Assembly: GCF_020921035.1 (NCBI RefSeq)
Contig: NC_063156.1
Span: forward strand, 28,134,283-28,198,282
Length of the DNA: 64,000 nucleotides
Source of the DNA: Rhodamnia argentea
Lineage: Eukaryota > Streptophyta > Magnoliopsida > Myrtales > Myrtaceae
Reading direction: 5' to 3'
Part shown: positions 12,180-25,141 of the stretch, one piece after another
How the letters are laid out: each line of letters starts with the position of its first letter
Numbering within the stretch: position 1 is the first letter of the stretch
Made by a program: the position numbers and the translations under genes
Notes under the pieces: generated by a model
What the model was told of the DNA's origin: nothing
What the model saw: only the letters and a program-made list of their open reading frames with translations
Databases searched by the model: none

Positions 12180-13065
12180 GGATTCGCTATTCCTTGTACG
12201 AGAACTGATTCAAATGACTTTTCATGCAAACTTTCCCTTGCAATTGGTGCGAACATTCAACAAAACCAATTCATAAAAGCCTTTCGTGTGAATTTTCCCT
12301 AGTGTATCAAAAATCACATGGAACTTTTTCAAGTGCCTATAAAAAATCACTTAGTGCAAACTTGCACGAGAACTTATTCAAATGACTTTTTGTGCGAATT
12401 TTCCCCTGCAATTGGTGTGAACATTGAACAAAACCAATGCACAAAGCTTTTCATGTGAACTTTCCCTAGTGCCTATCAAAAATCACTTGGTGCGAACATC
12501 ATGCGAACTTTTTCAAGTGCCTATCAAAAATTTGCACGAGAACTAATTCATGCGACTTTCATGCGAACTTTTCCTTGCAATTGATGCGAACATTCAAAAA
12601 ATCAATTCACAAAGCTTTTCAAACAAACTTTCCTAATGCCTATAAAAAATCACTTGGTGCAAACTTGCACAAGAACTAATTCAATCGACTTTTCGTGTGA
12701 ATTTTCCCTTGCAATTGGTGCAAACACTGAACAAAACCAATTCACAAAACTTTTCGTGCGAACCGTCCCTTGTGCCTATCAAAAATCACTTGGTGCGAAC
12801 ATCGTGCGAACTTTTTCAAGTGCCTATAAAAAATCACTTAGTGCAAACTTGCACGAGAACTAATTCAAATGACTTTTCATGCGAATTTTCCTTTGCAATT
12901 GGTGCGAACATTCGAAAAACTAATTCACAAAGCTTTTCGTGCGAACTTTTTCCAATGCCTATAAAAAATCACTTGGTGCAAACTTGCACAAGAACTAATT
13001 CAAACGACTTTTCGTACGAACTTTCCCTTGCAATTGGTGTGAACATTTCAAAAAATAAGGTTTAG
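12180..13065. repeat. Degenerate satellite-like tandem array, about six units of 130-185 bp
   Basis: The phrase 'gcac(g/a)agaactaattca' recurs near 12199, 12366, 12536, 12668, 12851 and 12985. Each copy is followed by 'gacttttcgtgcgaa', 'cccttgcaattggtgcgaac' and 'cctataaaaaatcacttgg'. Spacing alternates (about 167, 170, 132, 183, 134 bp), so some units lack an internal 35-50-bp block. Open frames through the array arise from the repeat and have no coding signature. Confidence 0.8.
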
Positions 13066-15180
13066 AGCTTAGGGTTTATGGTTTAAGATTTAGAAATGCA
13101 AAACAAGAACAAGAATAAGATGCAAATGAGGATGAGAAAAGGAATATGATCCCCTTGTTCCAGTACTTGAACCCATCAAGACAAGCAATTATGGAACGGG
13201 GATATCTTGAATCGGTTCGGGATTTTCTTTTCAAGACAGGAGATCCCGAATGATGGTTACATCGTGATCAATATTCCGACATCGCATATTTCTTTTTCAA
13301 GTAAACCGGGATTCCCACCACCCCCCCTCCTCTTTTCTTAAACACTAGTTAATGTGATTTTAGCAAAGAGAAGTAAGTTCCAATTATCATGATCACCATT
13401 TACTGCTACAATCCATTGACCACTATTCAGATTTAGAGACACAAATGCACATAAAACATTAACAAAAAAAAAGTCTCGACTACAAATATCGCTGGAAATG
13501 GAAGCTCGGACCGGTGGTTCCATATTACATACTCATCATCAAACGCCATAAAACACCGCAAGATCCCGCCAAGACATATCAAGAAAAACACAAAAACTTA
13601 TTACAAATTACAGGTTATGGGTTCTAAGCTCTAGGTAGGTGGAACCCGAAACTTGAAATCTATCCGTCGGAACAAGTTCTCAAATCTTTTAAAACTGAAA
13701 CATATCTTGCGTACCTTGGAACCCGGAACTTGACCGATACCCTACCGGTTCGGCTCCAGGGCAAGTTTCATCTTGGAACCATGCTCACCCCTAAAAAGAA
13801 TAATGTATCATTTTTTTTTCCAAAAGAATAAAAAATCTGTGATAGTTCTCCTTTTTAAGAGATTAAAGATTTAGAATGATGGACCTCAACCCAAATACGC
13901 AATATTTCTCTAGACAAGATTACTTTTCTTCTCAAATTCCTTCGAACGTCTGTTGATTCTTGAATCGATGTCATTCTAGGAAACAGAAGAAACAACATTT
14001 TACTGAGCCCTACATTTTACCTCTTGTTTGCTACATAGGGCCCTGAGTTTTTCACAGAGGTTCGAGCTAAAGTCTGTCGGAATTTCAAATATTATGTAAC
14101 TTTCGAAAATTTTGCAGAAATTATATGTAACTTCATGTGTTAAAAAATTTCTGAGTGTTTTGGTTCTTAAAAAATTAAGCGGCGCGCATTGTGAAATTTC
14201 GTATAAGGAAAAAGTACAAAGTAAAAATCAATTAAGACAGGCTGGCCTTGCTGTGGAGAGGGTATTTTATGTAATGTTTTATTAAGTGATGGTCACACAT
14301 GGTGTTAAAAACCCAATCGAAGCATTTATGTATTACATATGGTGCTAATAATAGAATAAGATGCGCATCATGCCAGTAGTAATTGGTCGATTATAACATG
14401 TTACCACTTTCCACGTGATGTAACCGTCGCATCGGATGTTGTAATTTTAACCATGAAAAGAGGTACAACTAGTAGAATCAAATTTTTTTTTTTTGTCATA
14501 GACTAGTAGAACCAACTTACTTGGTCTTTTGTAGGGTGAATCTTTGAAAGCTATCCTTTTACATTCTAAACCGTCTTATCAATCATATCGATTTGAGATT
14601 CTTTGTGATATTATACTAATATAATAACTCAATTAAGATGTGAATCAAAGCACGAGCAAAGTAGCCTAAACAAGGAACGATATGCTCTTGGTAGCATGGG
14701 AATTGCACCTATCTCGCGCGCAATCAATCCATATGCACAACTTGGTTCTCATTTATTAAGCAACCCATTGAGGCTAATATTGGTTCCACTTGTTTTAAGA
14801 AAAATGAATGACATGGAAAACATGTTCATATCACTTGAAATAATTAGTCATTGAAAAAATCTTTTCATTATTGACAACAACTTATGCCAAAACATTTTCA
14901 TGAACGACAACCGGATCAATCATTTTTCGCGAAACAAACGAAGATTAAGAAAATTTGTTTCCGGAAATTTGTTTTTTGACTTTTTGGTGTTTTGATGAAG
15001 GAAAACTAATCAATTTACGAAAAACATGCTTCATTGACAAAAAAATAACAAATTTAGATTGGGAGAAAACAACTTTCCCTTCTAGCAAAAAGAAACTTTT
15101 CCTTCAAAAAGAACTACCAATTTCCTTGTATACGGGGTAAGGGACCGGCTTGACGGGACTGGAGGCTCCACTCCTGTATA
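13066..15180. other. AT-rich intergenic spacer
   Basis: No gene, RNA gene or clear element is visible. A short telomere-like patch (gcttagggtttatggttt) follows the satellite array near 13065. A duplicated phrase ttgtatacggg occurs near 15126 and 15173. Open frames are short and lack motifs. Confidence 0.3.
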
Positions 15181-15187
15181 CGGGTTG

Positions 15188-15357
15188 AGTGGGCCTCACG
15201 AAGAGCCCAAACCTGAATCACTTAAGGCCCACGAGTACTTAGAGGGTCAGGCCTTTGGGCCCAAAAATTTCAAGGCCCAATCAGAGAACAGGCCCACACA
15301 AGCCCGACCACACACAGATATATACCGCCACTGATGACCGCCTGAGGCTAGGGTTTC
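15188..15357 (+). promoter_or_regulatory. RPS23 promoter: site II (GGCCCA) cluster, TATA and telo-box
   Basis: GGCCCA/TGGGCC-type site II words occur at about 15190, 15226, 15257, 15274 and 15291. A TATA-like atatatacc follows at about 15318, and a telo-box (ctagggtttc) at 15348-15357 lies just before the coding leader. Site II plus telo-box is the known arrangement of plant ribosomal protein promoters, bound by TCP and Pur-alpha-type factors. Confidence 0.7.
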
Positions 15358-15431
15358 TTCTTGCAGCTGCCGCTCGGTCTTCAACCTCGCCAACTTCCTC
15401 AGAAGGCCGCCGCAACGCCTACTCAGTCACC

Positions 15432-17178
<1,747 letters not shown>

Positions 17179-19043
17179 GTTTGATTGTGGCTTTTGTCCA
17201 TGATGTCAGTTTAAAAGCTTTATCACATTTGGGATGGCACTTTCAATTTTGATTTTGGCCCTTTGAACGATCCGTGATCACTTACCTAGTTTATTGCACC
17301 CGTTTCACTTCCAATTGATTTGATATGATGACTCTCTAGATTATTGCACTTGTTTCACTTCAAGTGACTCGATTTGAAGAATCTCCCTCGCGAGAAGTAA
17401 TGACATCCGAATGTGAGGGCATATATCCAACTTTAAGCCCATGTCAAATACAATAATCTTTTTGACCTTTTATATTCTAATTCGAATTATGTTTTTCACT
17501 CATGCATTTTATTCAATCGCCATTCTATTTCCCAAAACGAAACCGCACGCTCTCTTGTTCTCTCTCTCTGCCCGGCTCACCTACCATCGCGTCTCCGCTG
17601 CATGCTGTCTGTTGCTCCTTCAGCGGGTGATTTGACACCAATTACAGAAGTCGCACCACCTCAAGAGTAGTTCGAGATCGACGACCTTGATTTGGCAGCC
17701 ATGGCCAAGCTCTGTTAGAGATGCTTGCATGGTCGACCGTGGCCCTGGCTATGGTGAGCGCAAGGCCATGCGAGCGAGAAGGGGGACAAAAATAGGCAAC
17801 CAGACATAGTCCACCATAAAAGAAACAAGGAAAATCAGGCCGATACAGGGCCTTGGGAGCTAGGGCGTCGGCCGCGGGGTCACGCAGCAACTTGATGCTG
17901 TGGGGGTGGCTTGGTGAGGGTGGTGCTGTGTGTGAGGGCACTGAGGAAAGACTAACGGATTGGAGGAAGATAAAACAGGGGAGGAGTTTGGGTGAGATTT
18001 TGGGCGTGTCAGAAGACAAATGAGTGTTTTTAGGCGACGGCATTTGATGTTTAAGAAATGGTATTTTAGGTGTAAAAAGTAGATTTTAAAACGTGAGAAT
18101 GGTATTTGATATGGAGAATACAATTGAGAATAGTTCTTGCAATCGTATGGAATGTGACACAAAAGAGAGTACATGTCCCATACAATATCGTGTTTTGATC
18201 CACTGAAGGTACCTGAATTGCGCAATGTGTATAAAATGCGATTACGCCTACATCTATGATGTAAAAAGTTCTTTTCCCCGTTGGCGATAGAATAGGATTT
18301 ACGAGCATTCAATCCTTTATGGTGCATTTCTTGGCACACAGGAAACATGATCGCCCAGCACAATGATGCCCATTGTAACACTATATTATAAGCTCGCCTA
18401 GATATGAAAAAACAGAATTGAGGAAGATTTGAGTATGTGATGCTCTTCTGAGAAATGGAACGTTAACTGGAGCTAAGCTTAAAGCATGCTATTCAGATCC
18501 TGTCTCAACTCCATAAGTTCACACTATCAAACACCTGTTCTGTTTTCACATGGCAGAGACCTTACTTACTTTCCCAACCAAGGTCACATTTCCTGGCCAA
18601 ACAAAAGATGCAAGGCACAAAAGACTAAATGCATTTCCATCGACATCGGTTTTTGCCCTCAAGATCTGACAAAAAACGACCATGAAGGTTGAGTCCGGTG
18701 CTGGCGGTTGATCATGTAGATATCGAAGAGGAGGATTTTGCTGGCAATCTTGACACACTGTTCATCAATCATCAGCAACTCACAGCAAATGACGCCTTTC
18801 GGAGCGTTACTCAAAAACCTCCCGTCTTCCAAATGCAAAATGTCCAAACATTTTTAGTGCACATGAAAGTTGAAACCATGGGCCAATGAGCTTGAAAGGC
18901 CATTTGATCCCTGACAAGGCCAAAAGAGAAGAAAAGAAAAAGACAGGAACTTTTTTACCATTTTCAAGATTCATGTATGAATTGAAAAACTAACGCATAA
19001 ACTGCAAATAGCGATAGAAGACCTGGAGTCACAGCTTATCCTG
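17179..19043. other. RPS23 3' flank, spacer, and 3' region of the PWWP gene
   Basis: An imperfect 50-60-bp duplication ('ttattgcac..gtttcacttc') lies at about 17293-17390. The stretch 17640-18400 has scattered open frames on the minus strand but no recognisable domains. 18400-19043 is the probable 3' UTR of the minus-strand PWWP gene. I see no supported gene. Confidence 0.35.
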
Positions 19044-22000
19044 CTAGTTGTGCCTTCTGACGTGAGAAGGAGAAGGTTCAAGAGAGCAGGATCGCACGTA
19101 CTTGAGACGATAACTTCGAAGTGACGGCCCGACAAAACGCTGCTCTCCAAGTCTGATGAAAGCAGCTTCCGCATCCATACTATTCTTGAAGATTATTTTA
19201 ACCTGCTTGCTCTTGTTCAACACTTTCGACTCTGATTCCTTCAAGGGACCGAAGCAGCTGAACATCTTGTTCAGATTAGTTACTGAAGGAGCTAGATTCA
19301 AGTTGGTAAAGGTTAAAATTAGAGCAGTCGAAAAATAGTCTTCCTTGCAACTCCCGGGGACGTCTCTGTCTGGCTCTTTTACTTCCACATAAGGATTTTC
19401 ACAAGGAGATTGAGCTTCTTGAATCGAGGCAGGACCAAAATGGTGATTGGTTTGTGGTCCCGTAAGATGAGCAGGCTTCGTGATTGGAGTTTCAAGCACA
19501 GAAACCCCTGTATCCTCCTCATCTTTGACCAACACTTTCTGTTCGGGAATGCTCTGGGTTATCCTGCTGGTCATACACGTATCATGTGAGCACTCAAGTG
19601 CCTTTCCAGAGAAATCATCACTTTGACGTTTGGTTTCCACACAAGGATCTTGAAAAGGAGCCTGTGATTTCCGAATCGAGACTGGACAAAACTGGCAATC
19701 TGTTTGTGGTTCCATAGAAGGCACGGACTTCTTGCATGGGGCTTTAAGCAGAGAATCCCCTGCATTCTGATTTCCAAGAGACTGTTGCGGTTTAGGAATG
19801 CTTTGGATTATCCTGCTGGACATAAATGAATCCTCGGAGAGCTCAAGCACCGTTGCAGGGATGGCATTGTTTGGCTGTTCTCCTATCATGTAAGGATTTG
19901 GACGACGGACTTGTAATTTATGAACCAAGGTACGACGAAACTGGCCTATTTGTGGTTTGATAGAAGGAAGAGGCCTCTCACATTCAATCAGAGGATCTTC
20001 TGTATTATGGTTTCCAAGCGATGGTTGCTGGACGGCAATGCTCTGGATGGTCCTGCCAGTGGAAAATGGATCTTTCGAGCACTCAATTCTCGTTCCAGAG
20101 TCATCATGAATTGGCTTTTTTACTTCCATCAGAGGATTTTCATGAGGCAATCGAGGGCCCCGAGTAAAGGCAGGACAAAACTGGTGATCCTTTTTCAGTA
20201 CCACAGAAGGAACAGACCTCTCACACAGGGTTTCAAGCTGAGAATCCCCTGCATTCCAATTTTCAAGGGGCAGTCGGGGTTCCTGAATGCTACGAGTTAT
20301 CGTGCTTGTCCTGACAGAATCCTTGAAGCATCTAAGATCCATAGGTTCTGCGATGCCAAAGTTTGTCGAAGTACTCTGAGTCTCAACAACAGATGCTTCT
20401 TCTGCAGACTCTGCACACGACTTCAATAGGAGATGACCCGGGACAACTGAATTTCTGAATTCTGAGAAGTATCTCACTGTGCGAGTCGGAAATTTATTCT
20501 GTCTCATGGGATTGCCGGCAAGACGACAGAGCTGCGAGAGCTTCTGTTTAGGAGAGGCATATCCAAGGAGGGTTTTTCTACTACCGGAATCATGAGGAAT
20601 GAGGCCAGAATGGGGGTTTTTGTTGCTTCTACCTGGGGGACTTTCTTTAAGATGCTCTGCCAATGGGAGTGACCCATTTGATTCACTTGCAACCTTGTGG
20701 ATTCTGTGCATTGCTCTATGATTTTGCCTGAATTGCATGGATTGGTCCATGCTAATCGTGGTCGGAGCACCTGTAAATGATGATTCCGATTCATACAGAC
20801 CAGCAGCTTTGGCAAACGATTTCCCACAAGCTCCTTTATCTGACCCAACTTCATCTGTCGACATACGCTGACAATTCTTCGCTGACAAGGCTGGGAAGCT
20901 CTTTCTCTTTCTTCCAGTATGCACCATGTCAAGCGAAACGTGCTTAAGCTCATTTGAGCGGTCTGTGCTAATCATCGTTGGAGCGCCTGTACATGGCGAT
21001 CCCAATTCATTTGGACCAGCAGCTTTGCCAAACAAAAAGGAGTTCCCATGAGCTCTTTTGCCGGAACCAACTTCATCGGTTGAAATATGCAGACAGTTCT
21101 CAGCGCACAACGCCAGACCGGTCTTTCTCTTTCTTCCAGGATGGATGCCGACTTGGAATCTGTCCTTATGCTCACTCAAGCCACTTATGTAACATCCTGT
21201 CTTCACCGCAAGCATCCCAGGACAGCCCTCAAACTCTGGATTAGCGCCATTAATCTCTATGGGGTTCTGATAACAATCTCCTAATGAAGTCATTATGTCG
21301 GCCTCATTCTCCAACTTCCCACCAAATGATATGAATTTAGGTAGCCGAGGAAAACCCTTCCATCGGGAGAAGGCCAACAGTTGGCTCTTTGCCACAGAAA
21401 GCAGGAGTCTGCTAGGTCCATCGTGAGGCGATTCACCCCATTGTTTTATATAGTTGACAAGTTCCCGAGGTGTAAAAGAAGCCGTATTCAGCACACTATC
21501 TTCAGCTCCCCGTTGACTCGAACTTTTCACCAAAGCAGCATTAACTTCAGCCTGAGCTTCGAACCTGTTTTGCACTTCTCTGGGCACACACCGGCAGGTC
21601 AGCACGTATTCTGCCCGCCTAGAGAGTTCGTCAAGAGCGCAGTCCACAGCATGACGGAGCTTGTCTGTGCCGCTTTGCATCTCCATCAGTGGGAAATGCT
21701 CCCACAATGGCTTTATCAGCGAAACCCGAACAGGACCAAGTGCCGGATCCCCAAAACATGCTACCAAAAAATAATTCTTCGTCGCTCCGGCAGAGCAACC
21801 GATTAGCTTCCCCGGCCACCAATAAGGGCCCTTTATTTTGCACCAGACGAGATCCGATATACTGATCTCTAGGCCCAATTCTGCCGGTCTTCCATTCCTC
21901 CGGGTTCCGTCCCCCAAATCATCACAAGGCAAAATCGGTGCGGCCATAACGCACTCACCCACATTACTAACACACTCCATGGATGGCAAAAGATGGCAAT

Positions 22001-22058
22001 TCTTGTCGTCCTCCTTATCTCTGCAGTATTCTGTTTCAAGTTCAGAACTTGCAGTCAT
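19044..22058 (-). CDS. PWWP-domain chromatin protein with C-terminal RRM-like domain
   Basis: One long exon encodes 1004 aa from the ATG at 22058. The PWWP domain starts at about residue 65 (ISDLVWCKIKGPYWWPGKL, with ACFGD and PLWEHF following). Plant PWWP proteins (PDP group) read histone methylation and work with MSI4/FVE and PRC2. The C-terminus (LILTFTNLN...LNKMFSCFGPLKESESKVL...VKIIFKNSMDAEAAF) is the RRM-like fold also found in these proteins. The frame stays open upstream to 22097, but that codon is TTG and a cttgtcag acceptor ends at 22080. A small upstream exon (22192-22233, MKWCGWMTIDIPEE) would join in frame to 22079 and give 1025 aa. Between the two domains are two sets of internal repeats. 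The centre is otherwise low in recognisable motifs. Confidence 0.85.
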   Translation of the reverse strand: MTASSELETEYCRDKEDDKNCHLLPSMECVSNVGECVMAAPILPCDDLGDGTRRNGRPAELGLEISISDLVWCKIKGPYWWPGKLIGCSAGATKNYFLVACFGDPALGPVRVSLIKPLWEHFPLMEMQSGTDKLRHAVDCALDELSRRAEYVLTCRCVPREVQNRFEAQAEVNAALVKSSSQRGAEDSVLNTASFTPRELVNYIKQWGESPHDGPSRLLLSVAKSQLLAFSRWKGFPRLPKFISFGGKLENEADIMTSLGDCYQNPIEINGANPEFEGCPGMLAVKTGCYISGLSEHKDRFQVGIHPGRKRKTGLALCAENCLHISTDEVGSGKRAHGNSFLFGKAAGPNELGSPCTGAPTMISTDRSNELKHVSLDMVHTGRKRKSFPALSAKNCQRMSTDEVGSDKGACGKSFAKAAGLYESESSFTGAPTTISMDQSMQFRQNHRAMHRIHKVASESNGSLPLAEHLKESPPGRSNKNPHSGLIPHDSGSRKTLLGYASPKQKLSQLCRLAGNPMRQNKFPTRTVRYFSEFRNSVVPGHLLLKSCAESAEEASVVETQSTSTNFGIAEPMDLRCFKDSVRTSTITRSIQEPRLPLENWNAGDSQLETLCERSVPSVVLKKDHQFCPAFTRGPRLPHENPLMEVKKPIHDDSGTRIECSKDPFSTGRTIQSIAVQQPSLGNHNTEDPLIECERPLPSIKPQIGQFRRTLVHKLQVRRPNPYMIGEQPNNAIPATVLELSEDSFMSSRIIQSIPKPQQSLGNQNAGDSLLKAPCKKSVPSMEPQTDCQFCPVSIRKSQAPFQDPCVETKRQSDDFSGKALECSHDTCMTSRITQSIPEQKVLVKDEEDTGVSVLETPITKPAHLTGPQTNHHFGPASIQEAQSPCENPYVEVKEPDRDVPGSCKEDYFSTALILTFTNLNLAPSVTNLNKMFSCFGPLKESESKVLNKSKQVKIIFKNSMDAEAAFIRLGEQRFVGPSLRSYRLKYVRSCSLEPSPSHVRRHN
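19340..20315 (-). repeat. Four degenerate ~80-residue repeats inside the PWWP gene
   Basis: Repeat starts, in coding orientation, lie near plus positions 20300, 20058, 19815 and 19567, a period of about 245 bp. Each begins with an (S/T)xIxxSI...(Q/L)xLxNxNxxD phrase, continues with PS...(F)xPxxxxxxxxPxxNPxxExK, and ends in ECSxDxFxT. Divergence is high, so duplication is old. Confidence 0.65.
20690..21141 (-). repeat. Two ~75-residue repeats inside the PWWP gene
   Basis: Two units share GRKRK..ALxAxNCxxxSTDEVGS, then AxGxSF..KAAG, then TGAPTxIS. GRKRK anchors lie near plus positions 21114-21141 and 20891-20916, about 225 bp apart. GRKRK could act as a nuclear localisation signal. Confidence 0.7.
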
Positions 22059-22559
22059 TCGATTCCTGCTTCTCTCTGCCTGACAAGTGAGAAGCAATCA
22101 GCGCGCACCCCGTTGAAAATGCACACACGTTTATTTTAATTACATCTGGACTAAAGCAAAAATCAGTAAATACACACGGACATGAATTTACCTCCTCCGG
22201 TATATCAATCGTCATCCAGCCACACCATTTCATCCTCAGTAATGTCCAACGACGCCTCCCGGTTCCTCCACCAAATTCATTAGCCTACAAGGTTTCAACG
22301 CTAAAACCAGATCAAACAAGCGAGCCAAACCCCAGAAAATGAAAGAGATTAGTCACCGAACCGACTCACATTGTAAGGGCTGCGAGTGATGTAACCAGTA
22401 TCCGCACGTCAAAACACCTCCTTTAAGCTCACAGCACAAAGAAAGGACCAGGATAACGAAGAAGCAGAGTCATGCGGTGTGCGAGATGAAGTCATTGACC
22501 TGTTGCTTCTCGAACGGAATCCGTCACCATCTGTTGCTTCGAGTCTGGCACAATGCGTA

Positions 22560-22620
22560 ATGCTCTCTAGAGAGAGAGAGAGAGAGAGGGAGGGAGGGAG
22601 AGGAGGGGGGGGGGGAAGAC
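22560..22620. repeat. AG/G-rich microsatellite in the PWWP 5' leader region
   Basis: A run of about 13 AG units passes into gggagggaggg and a poly-G tract. Long poly-T stretches follow at 22759-22890. Both are simple-sequence features of the upstream region. Confidence 0.8.
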
Positions 22621-22890
22621 GACGAAAGACTACTTTCTTTTTCCCCGGCTCTGCTCTGAAAAAGACCAGGACGAGGAGAGAGAAAGTTGTGACGCAGACA
22701 ATGACGACAAAGCCGAAGACGACTCCTCCCAAGGCTTTTGTTCTTTCTTCTGTCTATTTTTTTTTTTTTTTTAAACTAGGTTTCGATTGACTCCACAATT
22801 AATGGGGGATTTTTTTTTTCTTTTTTTGGTTTTTTTATTTTTATTTTCTTTTTTTGGAAATTTTTTTTGGTTGATTTTTTTTTTTTTTGA

Positions 22891-23983
22891 ATTGAATGAA
22901 CAGAAAATGGAATTTTTAAGGCATTTATGGCAAAATCGATCAAAATTGTGATTTAATGGAGCAGGCATGGATAACTGAAAAAGAAATAAATGGACCCTAT
23001 AATGCGTGCAAAAGGAATTTAATGACGTCATAATCTGAACTAATTTTTTTTTTTACCATAAGTACTTTGGCGATAGAGCTTGAATTTTTTTGGAAAAGCC
23101 GGACTCTTATCATTTATAGACCGGACCTCGACATAGTCAATTGCTTTCTCGTATCTCTTAATTTCGCACGGTTGTTTTCCCCGTCTTCAATTACTGCTCT
23201 CGCGTTACGAATGGCTCTTGCAGCTCCACTCCCGATGACAGATAATTTCTTTCGGTCGCGACGAGATAGATCCTCGTTCTGAGTAATTTTAACGAGATAA
23301 AATTACGTTCGACTATTTAACGGGATCACAACATACGTCAGAAAGTAAACGTGGACGATGGTGAAATATTCTAGACAAATAGTTTTGAGATCGGTAAAGG
23401 GAATCTCCTTGATATGCTTTACACATTATAATCTTCCATTATAATAATTGACAAGCTTTGTGATTTTTTTCCTTTCATTTATCGAGAGGCGGCTCCTGGA
23501 ATTACTATTTCGCCGGTTGTTTCAATGCTTTGGTAACTGTCGATAATCGTCTTCCCCACCGCATATTTAAAGGAAAAAAATATCTTTTTCTTCAAATGCG
23601 TTCTTAGAAAATATTCAAGTGACTGTCGATAAGTACTTTATCATCGATCCGTGCTAGTATCGATAGGCTTTTTAAAGTTTTCTCATTGATCAACAACTAT
23701 GGAAACTTCGCGTGCCATGCACGTACCCTTCTTCGTATCTTGATGCCGTGCTTAGATCCCTTCATGTCTCTCGTCACTGAAGCAAGGATAGAATTATGAC
23801 CAAAAAAAAAAAGCAAGGATAGAATAACTTTTTTTTTTTTGCACATGTTGTTCAACTTTGCACGCGTGCTTAAATCTATCTAATATTACTCGTGGTAAAT
23901 AATGATCTCGCACCAGTATAAACTGGGTTAGTCTTCATTCGATTTTCATCTACTGAGTTATAGCAGTCTCACACACATTTGTT
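22891..23983. other. AT-rich intergenic spacer
   Basis: No gene, RNA gene or structured repeat could be supported. Open frames are under 75 codons and lack motifs. Confidence 0.3.
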
Positions 23984-24690
23984 GGGAAAATTACCAAAAA
24001 AGTTCTGAACTTATTATAATTGTGTCAATTCAGTCATAATTTTTTTTTTTTACCGATTTAATCATAAACATTTTTCAATTGTGCTAATTTAGTCTATCCG
24101 GCCAAATTTAGCCAACCGGCACTAACGTAGAGACCTGATGTCCGACGACATAAGCTTTTAATAATATTTAATTTTTACTTGTCTTTTTTTCTTTTCTTTT
24201 TTCCCTCCTTTTCTTCCTCCTTCGAGGCCAGATGCGACGGCTGGCTCAAGAAGAGCTCATCCCTGCAGGCTGGCGAGGGCGAGGCTCGCCTCGCCAGCCC
24301 AGATCTCGCAAAATCGGCGACTCCTGGAGCCCAAACCCCGATTTCAAGCAGGTCTCCCTCGCGGATCACCTCCAAAGGTACGGTCTTTCTCCGTCGCAGT
24401 CGCCTGATTTCCTCGCGAAGAATCGGTTCTTGCTCGATGCTAGCTTGCACGACACTGAAAGATCACTAAGCATTTTGTCCTCAGCTCAAGATTCCCAACG
24501 AATTGGGGGTCTCTTTGATGAGTCAGTATCCTGGGGTTTTGGAACATGAGTTCCTGAGGAAATGGGATTGGGAGGTGCCTCCCCGAGAAGACAACAAAGC
24601 TCGAGCAGAGACACGACCAGGACTCGCTCGCCCAGCGTCGCCTCACCCGGCGAGGGCGAGGCGGGCCCTCGCAGTCAATGAAATATGGCC
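23984..24690. mobile_element. Family A TIR element, right end lost, with a coding-like insert
   Basis: It begins gggaaaattaccaaaaaag with the family A left end, then enters the GC-rich core (ggcgagggcgaggctcgcc at about 24262). A related gcgagggcgaggcgggcc word returns at about 24647. The expected inverted right end is absent. Between the GC words lies about 300 bp with low stop density and the reading PNPDFKQVSLADHLQRYGL, followed by an acceptor-like tcctcag and IPNELGVSLMSQYPGVLEHE. This resembles a captured gene fragment with an intron. The source gene is not recognised. Confidence 0.5.
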
Positions 24691-25141
24691 AAAATCTCTG
24701 CTTTCTTGCCTTTTTTAGAAAGAAAATAAATTTTAAATCCATAAATGAACAAATAGGCCGATAATATCAATCTCGCACTTAATCAGACAGAGTCGACCAG
24801 ATTTGGCGTCACGGCCGAAAGAGTGTCCAACCGCATCTTCTGGAGGTGAAACTTGTTGTTCACCAGTAAGCAATCGATCGACCTAATACGAAACCAAGAA
24901 CCGCAGAGCTCATCCTGTAATTTGCTGATGGAATTGGAGACCACCACACCAGCCAACGGTTCATGGCGTGTTCAGCTATCAATCACACTGCAATTTTGTT
25001 GTTTGAGCTTTTCATTGTACAGGAAATTACAACGATATGCATACAATTTCCAATGTCACTCTGTGTTTACACTAACCAACTATACACTTCAGTTCAGACT
25101 ACCATCGACTATCTTCCCCGGTAAATATCTTTAATTCGCCT

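Noticed and set aside
12636-13065. Open frames of 75-122 codons in the satellite array
   Set aside because: They arise from the tandem unit and repeat with it; no coding signature.
13060-13095. Interstitial telomere-like repeat
   Set aside because: Only one or two imperfect ttaggg-type words; not an array.
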